From: Halorussus halophilus
GTDB taxonomy: Archaea > Halobacteriota > Halobacteria > Halobacteriales > Haladaptataceae
Direction: 5' to 3'
DNA: 64,000 bases
Assembly (NCBI RefSeq): GCF_008831545.1
Contig: NZ_CP044523.1
Coordinates: 558,001-622,000 of the forward strand
A program made the translations under genes and the position numbers. Below, in pieces: positions 25,290 to 33,166 of this stretch (positions within the stretch are counted from its first letter, which is position 1; every line of letters begins with the position of its first letter). The notes under the pieces are model-generated. The model was not told the origin of the DNA, did no database searches, and saw only the letters and a list, made by a program, of their open reading frames with translations.

Positions 25290-25610
25290 ATGGACCGCAC
25301 ACAAGCGACTGACGCGCTGTACGACTGCCTGTCTCATCGTCACCGTCGGTGGACGTTGGCAGTGTTAGACCAGCGGGAACGAGCAGTGACTGTGCGAGAG
25401 TTAGCGGAGGAAATCGCGGCGCACGAGCGCGACGAATCGGGTGACCCTGCAAACAAAATTCGAACGTCGCTCTACCACGTCCACCTACCGAAGTTGACTG
25501 AGATCGGACTGGCCCGGTACGACGAGGGTGCGCGAATGGTCTGGCTCACCGACGACGCGGACGACGTGGTGTCGGACCTGCCCCAGACCGACGAATGCCC
25601 GGTGGTGTAG
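25290..25610 (+). CDS. DUF7344-type winged-helix regulator
   Basis: 106 residues from ATG 25290. The sequence TDALYDCLSHRHRRWTLAVLDQR, VTVRELAEEIAAHE, IRTSLYHVHLPKLTEIGLARYD is the DUF7344 winged-helix type abundant in haloarchaea and related to the gene at 55878-56291. The His/Leu block YHVHLPKL is the recognition-helix signature. It follows the Bat-type gene. Targets unknown. Confidence 0.8.
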   Translation: MDRTQATDALYDCLSHRHRRWTLAVLDQRERAVTVRELAEEIAAHERDESGDPANKIRTSLYHVHLPKLTEIGLARYDEGARMVWLTDDADDVVSDLPQTDECPVV

Positions 25611-25622
25611 AACAGCGAGCAA

Positions 25623-26996
25623 CTACTCCGGCCGAACGACTTCCTTCCGACCCGCGATTCTGTCGGCGCACTCGTAGCCAGCGACGATGCCGCCGTTCAA
25701 ACTGCGCTCGGGGTACTGCGCTCTGCTGGCCATGCCCGCGTAGTAGACGCCGTCTGCGATGTCGTCACCGAGGTCGTAGGGAATCACCATGTCGAGGTAG
25801 CCACGCTCGTAGACCGGCGCGGCGCGAGGGTTCTTCGCGAGGCGGAACTCCCTCACCGACTCGCGGTCGAACTCGGGGAACATCTCCTCGACGTGGCCGA
25901 GCCAGAGGTCTTCTATCTCCTCGTCGTCCATCTGCCAGAGGTCCTCCTCGTAGTCTTGGATGTAGCTGGCGACGTACAGCAAGTGGTCGCCGCCGTACTT
26001 CTCGGGCGGAATGAAGTTCGTGTGTTCGATGAGCGCGCCGAACGGCGCGTCGTGGCCGATGTTGAGCCAGTAAGTGTCCATCAGCGACTCCTCCATCGTG
26101 AGGAGCGCACAAACTGCACCTTGGAAGTCGATGTCGCACTCGTAGCCCAGCAGACCTTCGAGGACGTTGGGCATCGCTGCGACGATTACGTCGTCTACCT
26201 CGTGGGTTTGGGTCGTGGTGCCGCCGTCTGCGGCCTGCTGACTGGCTGCTTCCTGGACTTCGGCCGTCTCGACGGTCATGCTCTCGACTGCACCGTTCTC
26301 CGTAGCGACTTCCGTGACGCGCGCGCCGGTCGTGATGTTCTCTTCGCCGACCTCCGAGACGAGTTCGTCGAGCAGTCTGCCGAATCCGCCTTCGAGGTAG
26401 CCCAACGGTTCGCCGCGGAGCAGGTCGCGCTCGCCTCGGAACTTGATGCGACCGAGCAACCACGCCGCGCTCACGTCGTCCACTCGACTGCCGAACTTCG
26501 CGTCGAGGAGCGGTTCGAAGAAGCCCTCGTAGACGCCTCTACTGGTGTGGTCGATGAGGAAGTCCTTGATGGGCACGTCCTCGAAGTCTTCCAAGTTCTC
26601 GTAGGTGTCGAACTTCGGAATCCCGCCGCGAACGTCGATTTCTTGTGTCAGCATCGTCAGCCGGAACTTGTCGTAGACGCTCATGTGGGGGTAGGCCGCG
26701 ATTTCCCACGGTTTGTCCATCGGGTGGACGGTCCCGTCCCAGTAGTAGCCGTTCTTGCCGATGGGCCACTCCAAGTCGTCGCCCAAGCCCAACTCCTCGA
26801 TGAGGTCGATGATGGTCTCTTCGGAGGCGGAGAGGTGGTGGTAGAACTTCTCGATTGGGTCGCCAGCAGTCTCGTACACCGCGGCGAGTCCGCCGACTTC
26901 GTCGCTCGCTTCGAAAATCTGCACGTCGTAGCCGTGCTGTTGGAGGCGATGGGCGGCCGCGAGACCGGCGATACCCCCACCGACGATGCCTATCAT
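25623..26996 (-). CDS. FAD-dependent amine oxidase / phytoene-desaturase-like protein
   Basis: 457 residues from ATG 26996 (MIGIVGGGIAGLAAA); nine earlier residues lack conservation. The dinucleotide-binding motif GIVGGGIAGLAAAHRLQQ is followed by EASDEVGGLAAVYET, and the C-terminal FAD motif is GVYYAGMASRAQYPERSLNGGI. This is the flavin-containing amine oxidase/carotenoid desaturase superfamily, including protoporphyrinogen-oxidase- and UDP-galactopyranose-mutase-like members. Tandem KFYHHLSASEE and GNxYYW regions suggest the FAD-dependent sugar or carotenoid enzymes; the exact substrate is open. No carotenoid genes are adjacent. Confidence 0.85.
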   Translation of the reverse strand: MIGIVGGGIAGLAAAHRLQQHGYDVQIFEASDEVGGLAAVYETAGDPIEKFYHHLSASEETIIDLIEELGLGDDLEWPIGKNGYYWDGTVHPMDKPWEIAAYPHMSVYDKFRLTMLTQEIDVRGGIPKFDTYENLEDFEDVPIKDFLIDHTSRGVYEGFFEPLLDAKFGSRVDDVSAAWLLGRIKFRGERDLLRGEPLGYLEGGFGRLLDELVSEVGEENITTGARVTEVATENGAVESMTVETAEVQEAASQQAADGGTTTQTHEVDDVIVAAMPNVLEGLLGYECDIDFQGAVCALLTMEESLMDTYWLNIGHDAPFGALIEHTNFIPPEKYGGDHLLYVASYIQDYEEDLWQMDDEEIEDLWLGHVEEMFPEFDRESVREFRLAKNPRAAPVYERGYLDMVIPYDLGDDIADGVYYAGMASRAQYPERSLNGGIVAGYECADRIAGRKEVVRPE

Positions 26997-27536
26997 GACT
27001 TTTGGTTCGTCGTGGTCGGGCAAATGCCTTGTTACCGACGGCGCGACTGGGGGTTTCGAGATTGGTGGCTGGTAGTTGGTTTCGCCCGGTGAACCAAACC
27101 ACCGGAAACAGCAAACGACACAAACCGCGAGCGGGCGGGGGCTTTCGAGGAGGAATTGTCGGTTGTTCTGGCTTCGATGTTGCAGCGACGAACGCAGTGG
27201 GGCTAGCTACTCCCGAAACCAAGGAGAGACCGTACAGCACCGCACCGCGAGCGCCACACCCTCCCCAACCGACTGCGGTCCTCACTGCGTTGTGGTCCTC
27301 GTCCCTCACACGAATTTGGCGCGACACGAGGTCGCACCGTCAGAGCAAGCTCTGACGAGCCTTCGTTCACTCTGTTCACGAAGACGCCAGCGCGCGCCGA
27401 AATCATCTACCTACATTTTCGTAAAACACTCCGATTCCACAAATCCACGAACTCCGAATCAAAAATAAAAACGAATCACACCCCAACCCCGCCTATCGTC
27501 GGCAGGTTTTTGCGTGACGTACGATTACGCAGGGAC
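26997..27536. other. 540-bp intergenic region with hairpins and a dispersed-repeat fragment
   Basis: No convincing gene is present. At 27133-27149 the minus strand carries a 17-mer that differs by one base from 62417-62433. Two hairpins lie at 27338-27383. The last 60 bp are AT-rich (27400-27480) and probably hold the thrB promoter; TTTTTG at 27508-27513 is about 27 bp before the ATG. Confidence 0.55.
27338..27383. repeat. Two adjacent hairpins, one with the TCACTCTGTTC loop
   Basis: CGTCAGAGC (27338-27346) pairs with GCTCTGACG (27349-27357), loop AA. Then CTTCGT (27361-27366) pairs with ACGAAG (27378-27383) around the 11-nt loop TCACTCTGTTC, one base different from the loop at 33148-33158. 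Confidence 0.65.
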
Positions 27537-28415
27537 ATGATTACGGTGCGGGCACCCGCGACGACGGCGAATCTCGGCAGTGGCTTCGACGTGTTCGGGG
27601 CGGCGTTGGCCTGCCCTGCGGACGTGGTGCGGGTCGAGCGTGCAGACGAGACGACTATCGACGTGACGGGCGCTGGCGGGCGGTTCATCCCGACCGACCC
27701 CGAGGAAAACACGGCGGGCGTCGTCGCCCGAGAGTTAGACACGCCCGCGCACATCCACATCGACAAGGGCGTCCGGCCCTCCTCCGGACTCGGTTCGTCG
27801 GCCGCGAGCGCGGCGGGCGCGGCCGTCGCGCTCAACGAACTCTACGACCGCGGATTCTCCGACGAGGAGTTGGTTTGGGCCGCCGCGGAGGGCGAGGCCG
27901 CGGTGTCAGGGGAAGCCCACGCGGACAACGTCGCACCCTCGATTCTGGGCGGCTTTACTATCGTCACCGACGACGGAATCACGCAAATCGACGCCGACCT
28001 CTCGGTGGTGGCCTGCCTCCCCGAAACCGTCGTCTCGACCCGCGACGCTCGCGGTGTCGTCCCCGACTCGGCCAGCATGGACGACCTCGTGGAGACGGTC
28101 GGCAACGCCTCGACGCTGGTCGCCGGAATGCACCGAGACGACCCCGAATTGGTCGGCAGAGGACTTGACGACCCGGTGGTCACGCCAGCGCGCGCGAAAC
28201 TCATCGACGGTTACGACGCTGTCGAGGAAGCGGCCCGCGACGCAGGTGCGACCGGAGTGACTGTGTCTGGTGCCGGTCCCTCGATGCTCGCAGTTTGTCG
28301 CCCGGAGACGCGCCGCGACGTGGCGAAGGCGATGGTCGCGGCGTTCGGCGAAGCAGACGTCGATGCACGGGCGTACCCGACGGAAATCGGCGACGGCGCG
28401 GAGATTTGGCGGTAG
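27537..28415 (+). CDS. thrB: Homoserine kinase
   Basis: 292 residues from ATG 27537. A GHMP kinase of threonine synthesis: it phosphorylates homoserine to O-phosphohomoserine. The N-terminal motif MITVRAPATTANLGSGFD is diagnostic for homoserine kinase, the ATP loop is PSSGLGSSAASAAGAAVAL, and VSGAGPSMLA is the third GHMP motif. No threonine synthase or homoserine dehydrogenase is nearby. Its stop is 16 bp from the convergent membrane-protein gene. Confidence 0.95.
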   Translation: MITVRAPATTANLGSGFDVFGAALACPADVVRVERADETTIDVTGAGGRFIPTDPEENTAGVVARELDTPAHIHIDKGVRPSSGLGSSAASAAGAAVALNELYDRGFSDEELVWAAAEGEAAVSGEAHADNVAPSILGGFTIVTDDGITQIDADLSVVACLPETVVSTRDARGVVPDSASMDDLVETVGNASTLVAGMHRDDPELVGRGLDDPVVTPARAKLIDGYDAVEEAARDAGATGVTVSGAGPSMLAVCRPETRRDVAKAMVAAFGEADVDARAYPTEIGDGAEIWR

Positions 28416-28431
28416 AAAGAGGCTGTCGAAA

Positions 28432-28779
28432 TTACTGTAGTCCCGACTGGAACGCGAGCAGCGCGACGAGGCTCCAGACGAACAGTCCGAGGCCGTAGAG
28501 CAGCATGAGCGCACGAACCGGCGTGTCCGAAGACGGCCCCGGCATGAGACCGATGTTTTCGCCGAGTTCAGTCTCTCCGGAGAGTCCCGACTGCTCGATT
28601 GCGGCCCCGCTCACTGCACCCGCCTGCGCACCGCCGAGGGCGACGAGCAGGACGCCGAGTCCAGCGAGGACGAGCATCAGTAACCCCGAGTGGGTTGCGA
28701 CGTACGCCAGAGCGACCGTCGCCGCACCGAACAAACCGGTGTAGAGGGCGAGTGGCTTCGCAAGTTTGGAGAGCGCCAT
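28432..28779 (-). CDS. Small membrane protein, three to four spans
   Basis: 115 residues, start ATG 28779. Hydrophobic segments: about 7-28 (KPLALYTGLFGAATVALAYV), 32-53 (LLMLVLAGLGVLLVALGGAQ), and 92-112 (LLYGLGLFVWSLVALLAF). An Ala/Gly/Ser loop carries a conserved-looking GENIGLMPGP. No known family recognised. Upstream AT-rich DNA (AATATAAATAA at 28803-28813) is the promoter, 27-33 bp before the ATG. Confidence 0.65.
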   Translation of the reverse strand: MALSKLAKPLALYTGLFGAATVALAYVATHSGLLMLVLAGLGVLLVALGGAQAGAVSGAAIEQSGLSGETELGENIGLMPGPSSDTPVRALMLLYGLGLFVWSLVALLAFQSGLQ

Positions 28780-28843
28780 TGCTTATCGTGACGGTAAACA
28801 AGTAATATAAATAAGTATTCTGGGCGGAAGAACGGATCTCGGC

Positions 28844-29752
28844 TCAGTTCCCGCGTCCCTGCAACTTCTCTTCTTCGGGCAGGTCAACGTTCGCTTCGCC
28901 CTTCATGCCCGAACCGATGTTCTTGCTGATTTCGGCGAGTCGCTCGGGGTCGTCCCAGTTGTTCGTCGCCTCCACGATGGCGTTGGCCATCAGTTCCGGG
29001 TCCTCTGCGCCGAAGATGCCCGAACCGACGAAGATGCCGTCACAGCCGTGGTGCATCATGAGCGCCGCGTCAGCGGGCGTGGCGATGCCACCGGCCGCGA
29101 AGTTCACGACGGGCAGGCGACCTGCCTCGGCCGTTTCGTGGACGAGGTCTGCGGGCGCTTCGATTTCGCGGGCGAGCATCTCGCGCTCTTCCTTGTTCAT
29201 GCCCTCCAACTCTCGAATCTGGCCCTTGATGGTCCGCTGGTGGTGAACCGCTTGGTTCACGTCGCCCGTGCCAGCCTCGCCCTTCGTACGAATCATCGCC
29301 GCGCCTTCCTCGATGCGGCGGAGTGCTTCGCCGAGGTTGCGCGCACCGCAGACGAACGGCGAGGTGAACTCGCGCTTGTCGATGTGGTACTTGTCGTCGG
29401 CAGGCGTTAGGACTTCGGACTCGTCTATCATGTCCACGCCGGTTGCTTCCAGAATCTGGGCTTCCTTCGTGTGGCCGATTCGGGACTTACCCATCACCGG
29501 AATCGACACTTCGTCGATTATCTCCTCGACGTCAGAGGGGTCGGCCATCCGCGCGACGCCGCCACGTTTTCGGATGTCGGCCGGAACTGCTTCCAGCGAC
29601 ATCACGGCGACAGCACCCGCGTCTTCGGCGATACGGGCCTGCTCGGGGTTGACCACGTCCATGATGACGCCGCCCTTCTGCATCTGGGCGAACCCGCGCT
29701 TGACGAGTTCGCTCCCACGCTTTAGCTCCTCGATGTTGGTTGCTTCGGCCAT
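28844..29752 (-). CDS. pdxS: Pyridoxal 5'-phosphate synthase, lyase subunit
   Basis: 302 residues, full length. PdxS builds PLP directly from ribose 5-phosphate, glyceraldehyde 3-phosphate and ammonia. The TIM barrel shows Asp32 (MDVVNPEQ), the ribose Schiff-base lysine Lys89 (VMGKSRIGH) and Lys157 ([12 protein letters not shown]), the phosphate loop [13 protein letters not shown] and FVGSGIF. Its glutaminase PdxT is not in this window, as often in haloarchaea. Start ATG 29752; divergent from the DUF1405-like gene. Confidence 0.97.
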   Translation of the reverse strand: MAEATNIEELKRGSELVKRGFAQMQKGGVIMDVVNPEQARIAEDAGAVAVMSLEAVPADIRKRGGVARMADPSDVEEIIDEVSIPVMGKSRIGHTKEAQILEATGVDMIDESEVLTPADDKYHIDKREFTSPFVCGARNLGEALRRIEEGAAMIRTKGEAGTGDVNQAVHHQRTIKGQIRELEGMNKEEREMLAREIEAPADLVHETAEAGRLPVVNFAAGGIATPADAALMMHHGCDGIFVGSGIFGAEDPELMANAIVEATNNWDDPERLAEISKNIGSGMKGEANVDLPEEEKLQGRGN

Positions 29753-29869
29753 ACTCTAGCGTTGCTACGCGATGGCTTAATGCATACCGGTTGGCAGTCG
29801 TTCTGCCGGATGGAGATGCTCCCACGATAGACCGCCAAAGCTTTGCGCCAGTCCTGAGACCGACCGTAC

Positions 29870-30580
29870 ATGTCGCTTCCGCGCCGTGAGGACCTCCCGT
29901 GGTACGTCGCACCCCTGCCGAAGCAGGTCGAAGACTTCGGTCTTCGCTTCGCATGGGTCATCGTCGCCATCAACCTCGCGGGGACTGCCTTCGGCTTCTG
30001 GTACTACGGTTTTCATCCGCTTCCGCTGTCGGACCCGCTGATTACGTGGCAGTTCGCCGCCGAACCCCCCGTGATGTGGCCGTTCGTCCCGGACAGTCCC
30101 GTGGCGACGTTCTTCATCGCCGCGAGTCTGGGCCTGTGGAAACTGGGAAGAAACAACGAAACCGTGAACGCGCTGGCGTTCTTCGGCTGTCTGAAACTCG
30201 GCGCGTGGACGCCGTTCGTCCTGCTCGCGTTCATGGAGGGCTTCTCGTACAACTCCGTACTGATGTACAACTTCCTCTTCTGGAGCCACCTCGCTATGGT
30301 CGTCCAAGCGTTCCTGATTCACCGTTACAGCGAGTTTCCAGTGTGGGCTATCGCCGTCGCCGTCTTCTGGTACGGCTTCAACGACTTGGTGGACTACTTC
30401 GTTCCAATTGTGGGGACGCCACACCACACGCTCGTTCCCGCGCAGGTAGTCGGCCCGAACGGGTTCATGACTCACCCTTCGCCAGCGCACGAAATCGCGG
30501 CGGCAGGCGCGGTCACGATTACGCTCGTTGCGACGTTTCTGGCGCTGACGACGCGGGTGAAGAAGGTGGAATTACAGTGA
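29870..30580 (+). CDS. DUF1405 membrane protein
   Basis: 236 residues, start ATG 29870. Six or so spans are visible (about 27-48, 73-95, 107-121, 136-153, 163-180, 211-230). The sequence NLAGTAFGFWYYGFH, MWPFVPDSPVATFF, FNDLVDYFVP and GTPHHTLVPAQ match the DUF1405 family found in Bacillus and haloarchaea; the conserved His/Asp (D in YFxxD, HH in GTPHHT) suggest a metal or haem role that is unproven. Divergent from pdxS; convergent with the Lrp-TrkA gene. Confidence 0.85.
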   Translation: MSLPRREDLPWYVAPLPKQVEDFGLRFAWVIVAINLAGTAFGFWYYGFHPLPLSDPLITWQFAAEPPVMWPFVPDSPVATFFIAASLGLWKLGRNNETVNALAFFGCLKLGAWTPFVLLAFMEGFSYNSVLMYNFLFWSHLAMVVQAFLIHRYSEFPVWAIAVAVFWYGFNDLVDYFVPIVGTPHHTLVPAQVVGPNGFMTHPSPAHEIAAAGAVTITLVATFLALTTRVKKVELQ

Positions 30581-30612
30581 ACGGCCGATTCGATACCGAC
30601 CAGTGCACTCGT

Positions 30613-31356
30613 TCACTCAGTCTTGAACGCCTCTAACGTCCCGTCCGGAACCGCTTCCCGCGAGAACAGCGTGATGACGTCGCCGGACTCGACGGCCGTA
30701 TCGCCTCTCGGCGTGACCATCTCGTCACCGCGCTCGATGCTGATGACGAGCGTTTCGTCGTCTAACATTCCATTCTCTTTGGCCTCTTGCAGCGTCTTCC
30801 CGGTAATCGTGGCGTCTTCGGCCACGGTGAACTCGACGACTTCGGCACCGCCAGCGAGATTCTGAATGTCGGCCAACGATTGGGTGAGGTGGCCGTTGTT
30901 CGGACTGAAAGGGTGGTAGGGGTGGAACCGCTCGTTTTGGACGATGTCCTCTCGCTCCAGTTCCAGACCGTGGTCCGAGAGGTCGCGCGCGATGCGAGTG
31001 ATGTCGTCGGTATCGGTTCCGACGGCCGTCACGACGAGGTTCTCGCGGCCCGACATCAACTCTTGGACGTTGACGACGCCGGAAATTTGGAGCACTTCTT
31101 GGGCGTACCGCTGGCGGTCCGAGACGGGCACGGTACATCGGAACTGGTTGACCACGTAGCCATCGGTGCGTTCGTAGTCGATGTCCGCGTGATAGCCCCT
31201 GATGATGCCGTGGTCCTCCAACTGTCGAATTCGATGGCGAATCGTCGCTGGCGTCACGTCTACCTCCTCGGCGATCGTCGGTGCAGTCGTGTTGCGCGCG
31301 TCCGCCGCCAGATGATAGAGAATCCGTTTGTCGATTTCGTCCAGCCGATAGTCCAT
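30613..31356 (-). CDS. Lrp/AsnC HTH fused to TrkA-C domain
   Basis: 247 residues from ATG 31356 (MDYRLDEIDK); the in-frame extension to 31458 is unlike coding sequence. The N-terminal Lrp/AsnC part has LDEIDKRILYHLAADARNTT, the HTH DVTPATIRHRIRQLEDHGIIRGYH and a RAM-like domain (ELMSGRENLVVTAVGT). Residues about 165-247 form a TrkA-C domain (EVVEFTVAEDATITGKTLQEA, VTPRGDTAVESGDVITLFS), which in K+ channels and transporters binds nucleotides or small ligands. So it should join transcription to K+ or nucleotide signals. A TrkA protein gene lies 0.9 kb away. Confidence 0.88.
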   Translation of the reverse strand: MDYRLDEIDKRILYHLAADARNTTAPTIAEEVDVTPATIRHRIRQLEDHGIIRGYHADIDYERTDGYVVNQFRCTVPVSDRQRYAQEVLQISGVVNVQELMSGRENLVVTAVGTDTDDITRIARDLSDHGLELEREDIVQNERFHPYHPFSPNNGHLTQSLADIQNLAGGAEVVEFTVAEDATITGKTLQEAKENGMLDDETLVISIERGDEMVTPRGDTAVESGDVITLFSREAVPDGTLEAFKTE

Positions 31357-31480
31357 ACGCTCTCTACTTACGGAATCGGTAAAAAGTCGTTCCTCACCGT
31401 CGCTTCTGACGACCGAATCGGACCTCGTGATCAAAATCCAGTTGTCATTATTTGGCAATCGTGAATTTAGACGCCTCCAG

Positions 31481-31517
31481 ATTTTTCATGCAGAAAAATT
31501 TCTAGAGGTTTTAAGAA
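31481..31517 (+). promoter_or_regulatory. Inverted repeat and TATA box of the zinc-finger gene
   Basis: ATTTTTC (31481-31487) and GAAAAAT (31493-31499) are inverted around ATGCA; GTTTTAAG at 31508-31515 is about 28 bp before ATG 31540, fitting a leaderless promoter with an upstream dyad. Confidence 0.5.
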
Positions 31518-31539
31518 GCCACGTATCTAACGGCATCGT

Positions 31540-31749
31540 ATGTCCCGTGGAGACGACGAAGGGAGGAGTCCGTTCGAGCGAATGACGACGCACATGGACG
31601 ACGCGGACCTCGTCTGCCCGGACTGCGGGTACGAGGACGAGGAGGGCAGTTGGACCGCCGAAACCAACGGAGACACCGTCTTGTACCGTCACCTCTGCCC
31701 GAGTTGTGGGTCAGTTCGCAAACGAACGTTCGAATTAGGAGATGAGTAG
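31540..31749 (+). CDS. HVO_0649-type zinc-ribbon protein
   Basis: 69 residues, start ATG 31540. Two cysteine knuckles are visible, CPDCGYED and CPSCGSVRKR, spaced as a zinc ribbon; the sequence is the haloarchaeal HVO_0649 family type. The acidic N-terminus (RGDDEGRSPFERM) is the halophilic adaptation. Likely a nucleic-acid- or protein-binding small zinc protein; no biochemical role known to me. Convergent with the CPHG-type gene, 31 bp apart. Confidence 0.85.
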   Translation: MSRGDDEGRSPFERMTTHMDDADLVCPDCGYEDEEGSWTAETNGDTVLYRHLCPSCGSVRKRTFELGDE

Positions 31750-31780
31750 GTCTGAAGCCGCTACGACTCTGTTCCCACTG

Positions 31781-32206
31781 TCATCGGTCGTAGACGCGGC
31801 CGAGAAATTCCCAGTGGAGCGACGGGCCGTCGTCGAGCGTGACGGCCGGTTGTAGTTGCACTCGGTATAGATACGGCCCGTGCGGACACTCGCTACAGCC
31901 TTCGGCGCACGGTTGCTTTTTGACGACCTCTGTAGATCCGTTTCGTTCGATAACCTCGAGAATTTCTTCGCCCGGACCGGCCTCCAAGACCGCTTCCGGT
32001 GCGGACCGCGTCGGTATCCGCGAGCGAGCGTACGTTACGACGGCATGAAGTTCGGACTCGGAGAGCGAATCGAGTTGGGATTCGAGGGAATCGGGCAGTG
32101 TGAGGTCCGATTGTTCCGTTGGCGCGCCCGCGGATGGTTCCTCCCCGCTCGTCCCGAGAGGTTCGTCGCGCCTCTCGCGTCCTGAATCGTCTCCGTTGGG
32201 TACCAT
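31781..32206 (-). CDS. Acidic protein with C-terminal CxxCPHGPYLY motif (DUF6788-like)
   Basis: 141 residues, start ATG 32206. A disordered acidic first half is followed by a helix (LSESELHAVVTYARSRIP) and the motif CAEGCSECPHGPYLYRVQLQ, with three Cys and one His as a plausible metal site. Similar CPHGPY(L/Y) patterns occur in DUF6788 proteins, sometimes near mobile elements, but here no mobile-element sign exists. Divergent from trkA, sharing its AT-rich promoter region. Function unknown. Confidence 0.65.
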   Translation of the reverse strand: MVPNGDDSGRERRDEPLGTSGEEPSAGAPTEQSDLTLPDSLESQLDSLSESELHAVVTYARSRIPTRSAPEAVLEAGPGEEILEVIERNGSTEVVKKQPCAEGCSECPHGPYLYRVQLQPAVTLDDGPSLHWEFLGRVYDR

Positions 32207-32235
32207 GCTGTGCTAGTTGTCAGCCCCACACTTAC

Positions 32236-32266
32236 GTTTTCGTATTCGAAAACTAGTGTTTTAAGT
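32236..32266 (+). promoter_or_regulatory. trkA promoter with overlapping inverted repeat
   Basis: GTTTTCG (32236-32242) and CGAAAAC (32247-32253) are inverted around TATT, directly before the TATA element TTTTAAGT (32259-32266), which is about 27 bp from ATG 32291. A CACTTA...TAAGTG outer dyad encloses both. Confidence 0.5.
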
Positions 32267-32290
32267 GTATCTGGCAATCCGTAATTCTGT

Positions 32291-32974
32291 ATGTACATAA
32301 TCGTCGTCGGAGCGGGTGACATCGGGACGCAACTGCTCGAACTAGTCACCCGAGAACAGCACGACGTGGTCGTCGTCGAGAAAGACGAGGACGCGGCAGA
32401 ACGAGCGGCGCAGAACTTCGACTGCCTCGTGTTGAACGCGGACGCGACGACTATGGAGACGTTAGAAGAGGCGGGAGCCGACAACGCCGACGCCATCATC
32501 AGCACGACTGCGTCGGACGCGACGAACATCATGGTCATGCTCCTCGCACAGGAGGTGTCGATTCCCTCGCAAGTCTCGGTCGTCCAAAAGACCGAACACA
32601 TGAACCTGTTCCGCCAGTTGGGCGTCAACGTCCTCGAAAATCCGGAGCAGTTGATTGCAGAGTACCTCTTCCGTGCGGTCCAACGACCGGCGATTCAGGA
32701 CTTCATGCATCTCGCCGACGGTGCAGAGATATTCGAAATCACCGTGAAGTCGGAGAGCGACATCGCGGGACAGACGCTCGCATCGGCGAACGAGACCGGC
32801 GTATTCCCGGACGGCGTCCTCGTCGTCGCTATCGAGCGCGACCAGTCCGTCGTCCTCCCGCAGGGCGATACGACGGTCGAAGCCGGTGACTTGGTGACCG
32901 TGTTCTCGAAGCGTGGGTTCGCACCCTCCATCATCGAGGTGTTCACTGGCGAGCAAACAGCGACGACGTACTGA
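32291..32974 (+). CDS. trkA: TrkA-type potassium-uptake regulatory protein
   Basis: 227 residues, start ATG 32291. The RCK/TrkA-N domain begins MYIIVVGAGDIGTQLLELVT with the NAD-binding GxGxxG and continues VVVVEKDEDAAERAA; the C-terminal TrkA-C domain spans about residues 145-220 (AEIFEITVKSESDIAGQTL, VLPQGDTTVEAGDLVTVFS). Such a cytosolic protein gates a TrkH-type K+ channel, essential for haloarchaeal osmoadaptation; TrkH itself is not in the window. Neighbouring Lrp-TrkA fusion suggests a shared K+ network. Confidence 0.92.
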   Translation: MYIIVVGAGDIGTQLLELVTREQHDVVVVEKDEDAAERAAQNFDCLVLNADATTMETLEEAGADNADAIISTTASDATNIMVMLLAQEVSIPSQVSVVQKTEHMNLFRQLGVNVLENPEQLIAEYLFRAVQRPAIQDFMHLADGAEIFEITVKSESDIAGQTLASANETGVFPDGVLVVAIERDQSVVLPQGDTTVEAGDLVTVFSKRGFAPSIIEVFTGEQTATTY

Positions 32975-33028
32975 CCTTCGCAGTTCGCTATCCTGACCAG
33001 CGTGTCGAGTCGCGGTTCGCGGCTACGC

Positions 33029-33166
33029 CGGAAGACAAACTGCGTCTTCCGAGCCTTGGCTCACGTGCGTTCGCCAAGACACCGCTCGATTATTCCGACC
33101 CGCGTGGCGGGTCGCCGTTCGCGGTTCCACCGCTCAATTGGAGACCCTCACTCCGTTCGGGTCTCC
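33029..33166. repeat. Cluster of four intergenic hairpins with different stems
   Basis: Between convergent genes: 33029-33051 (CGGAAGAC/GTCTTCCG), 33055-33078 (CTTGGC/GCCAAG), 33096-33114 (CGACCCG/CGGGTCG) and 33140-33166 (GGAGACCC/GGGTCTCC). The last has loop TCACTCCGTTC and runs over the stop of the CARF-like gene; the second has the similar loop TCACGTGCGTTC. Stems differ completely in sequence. Confidence 0.75.
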
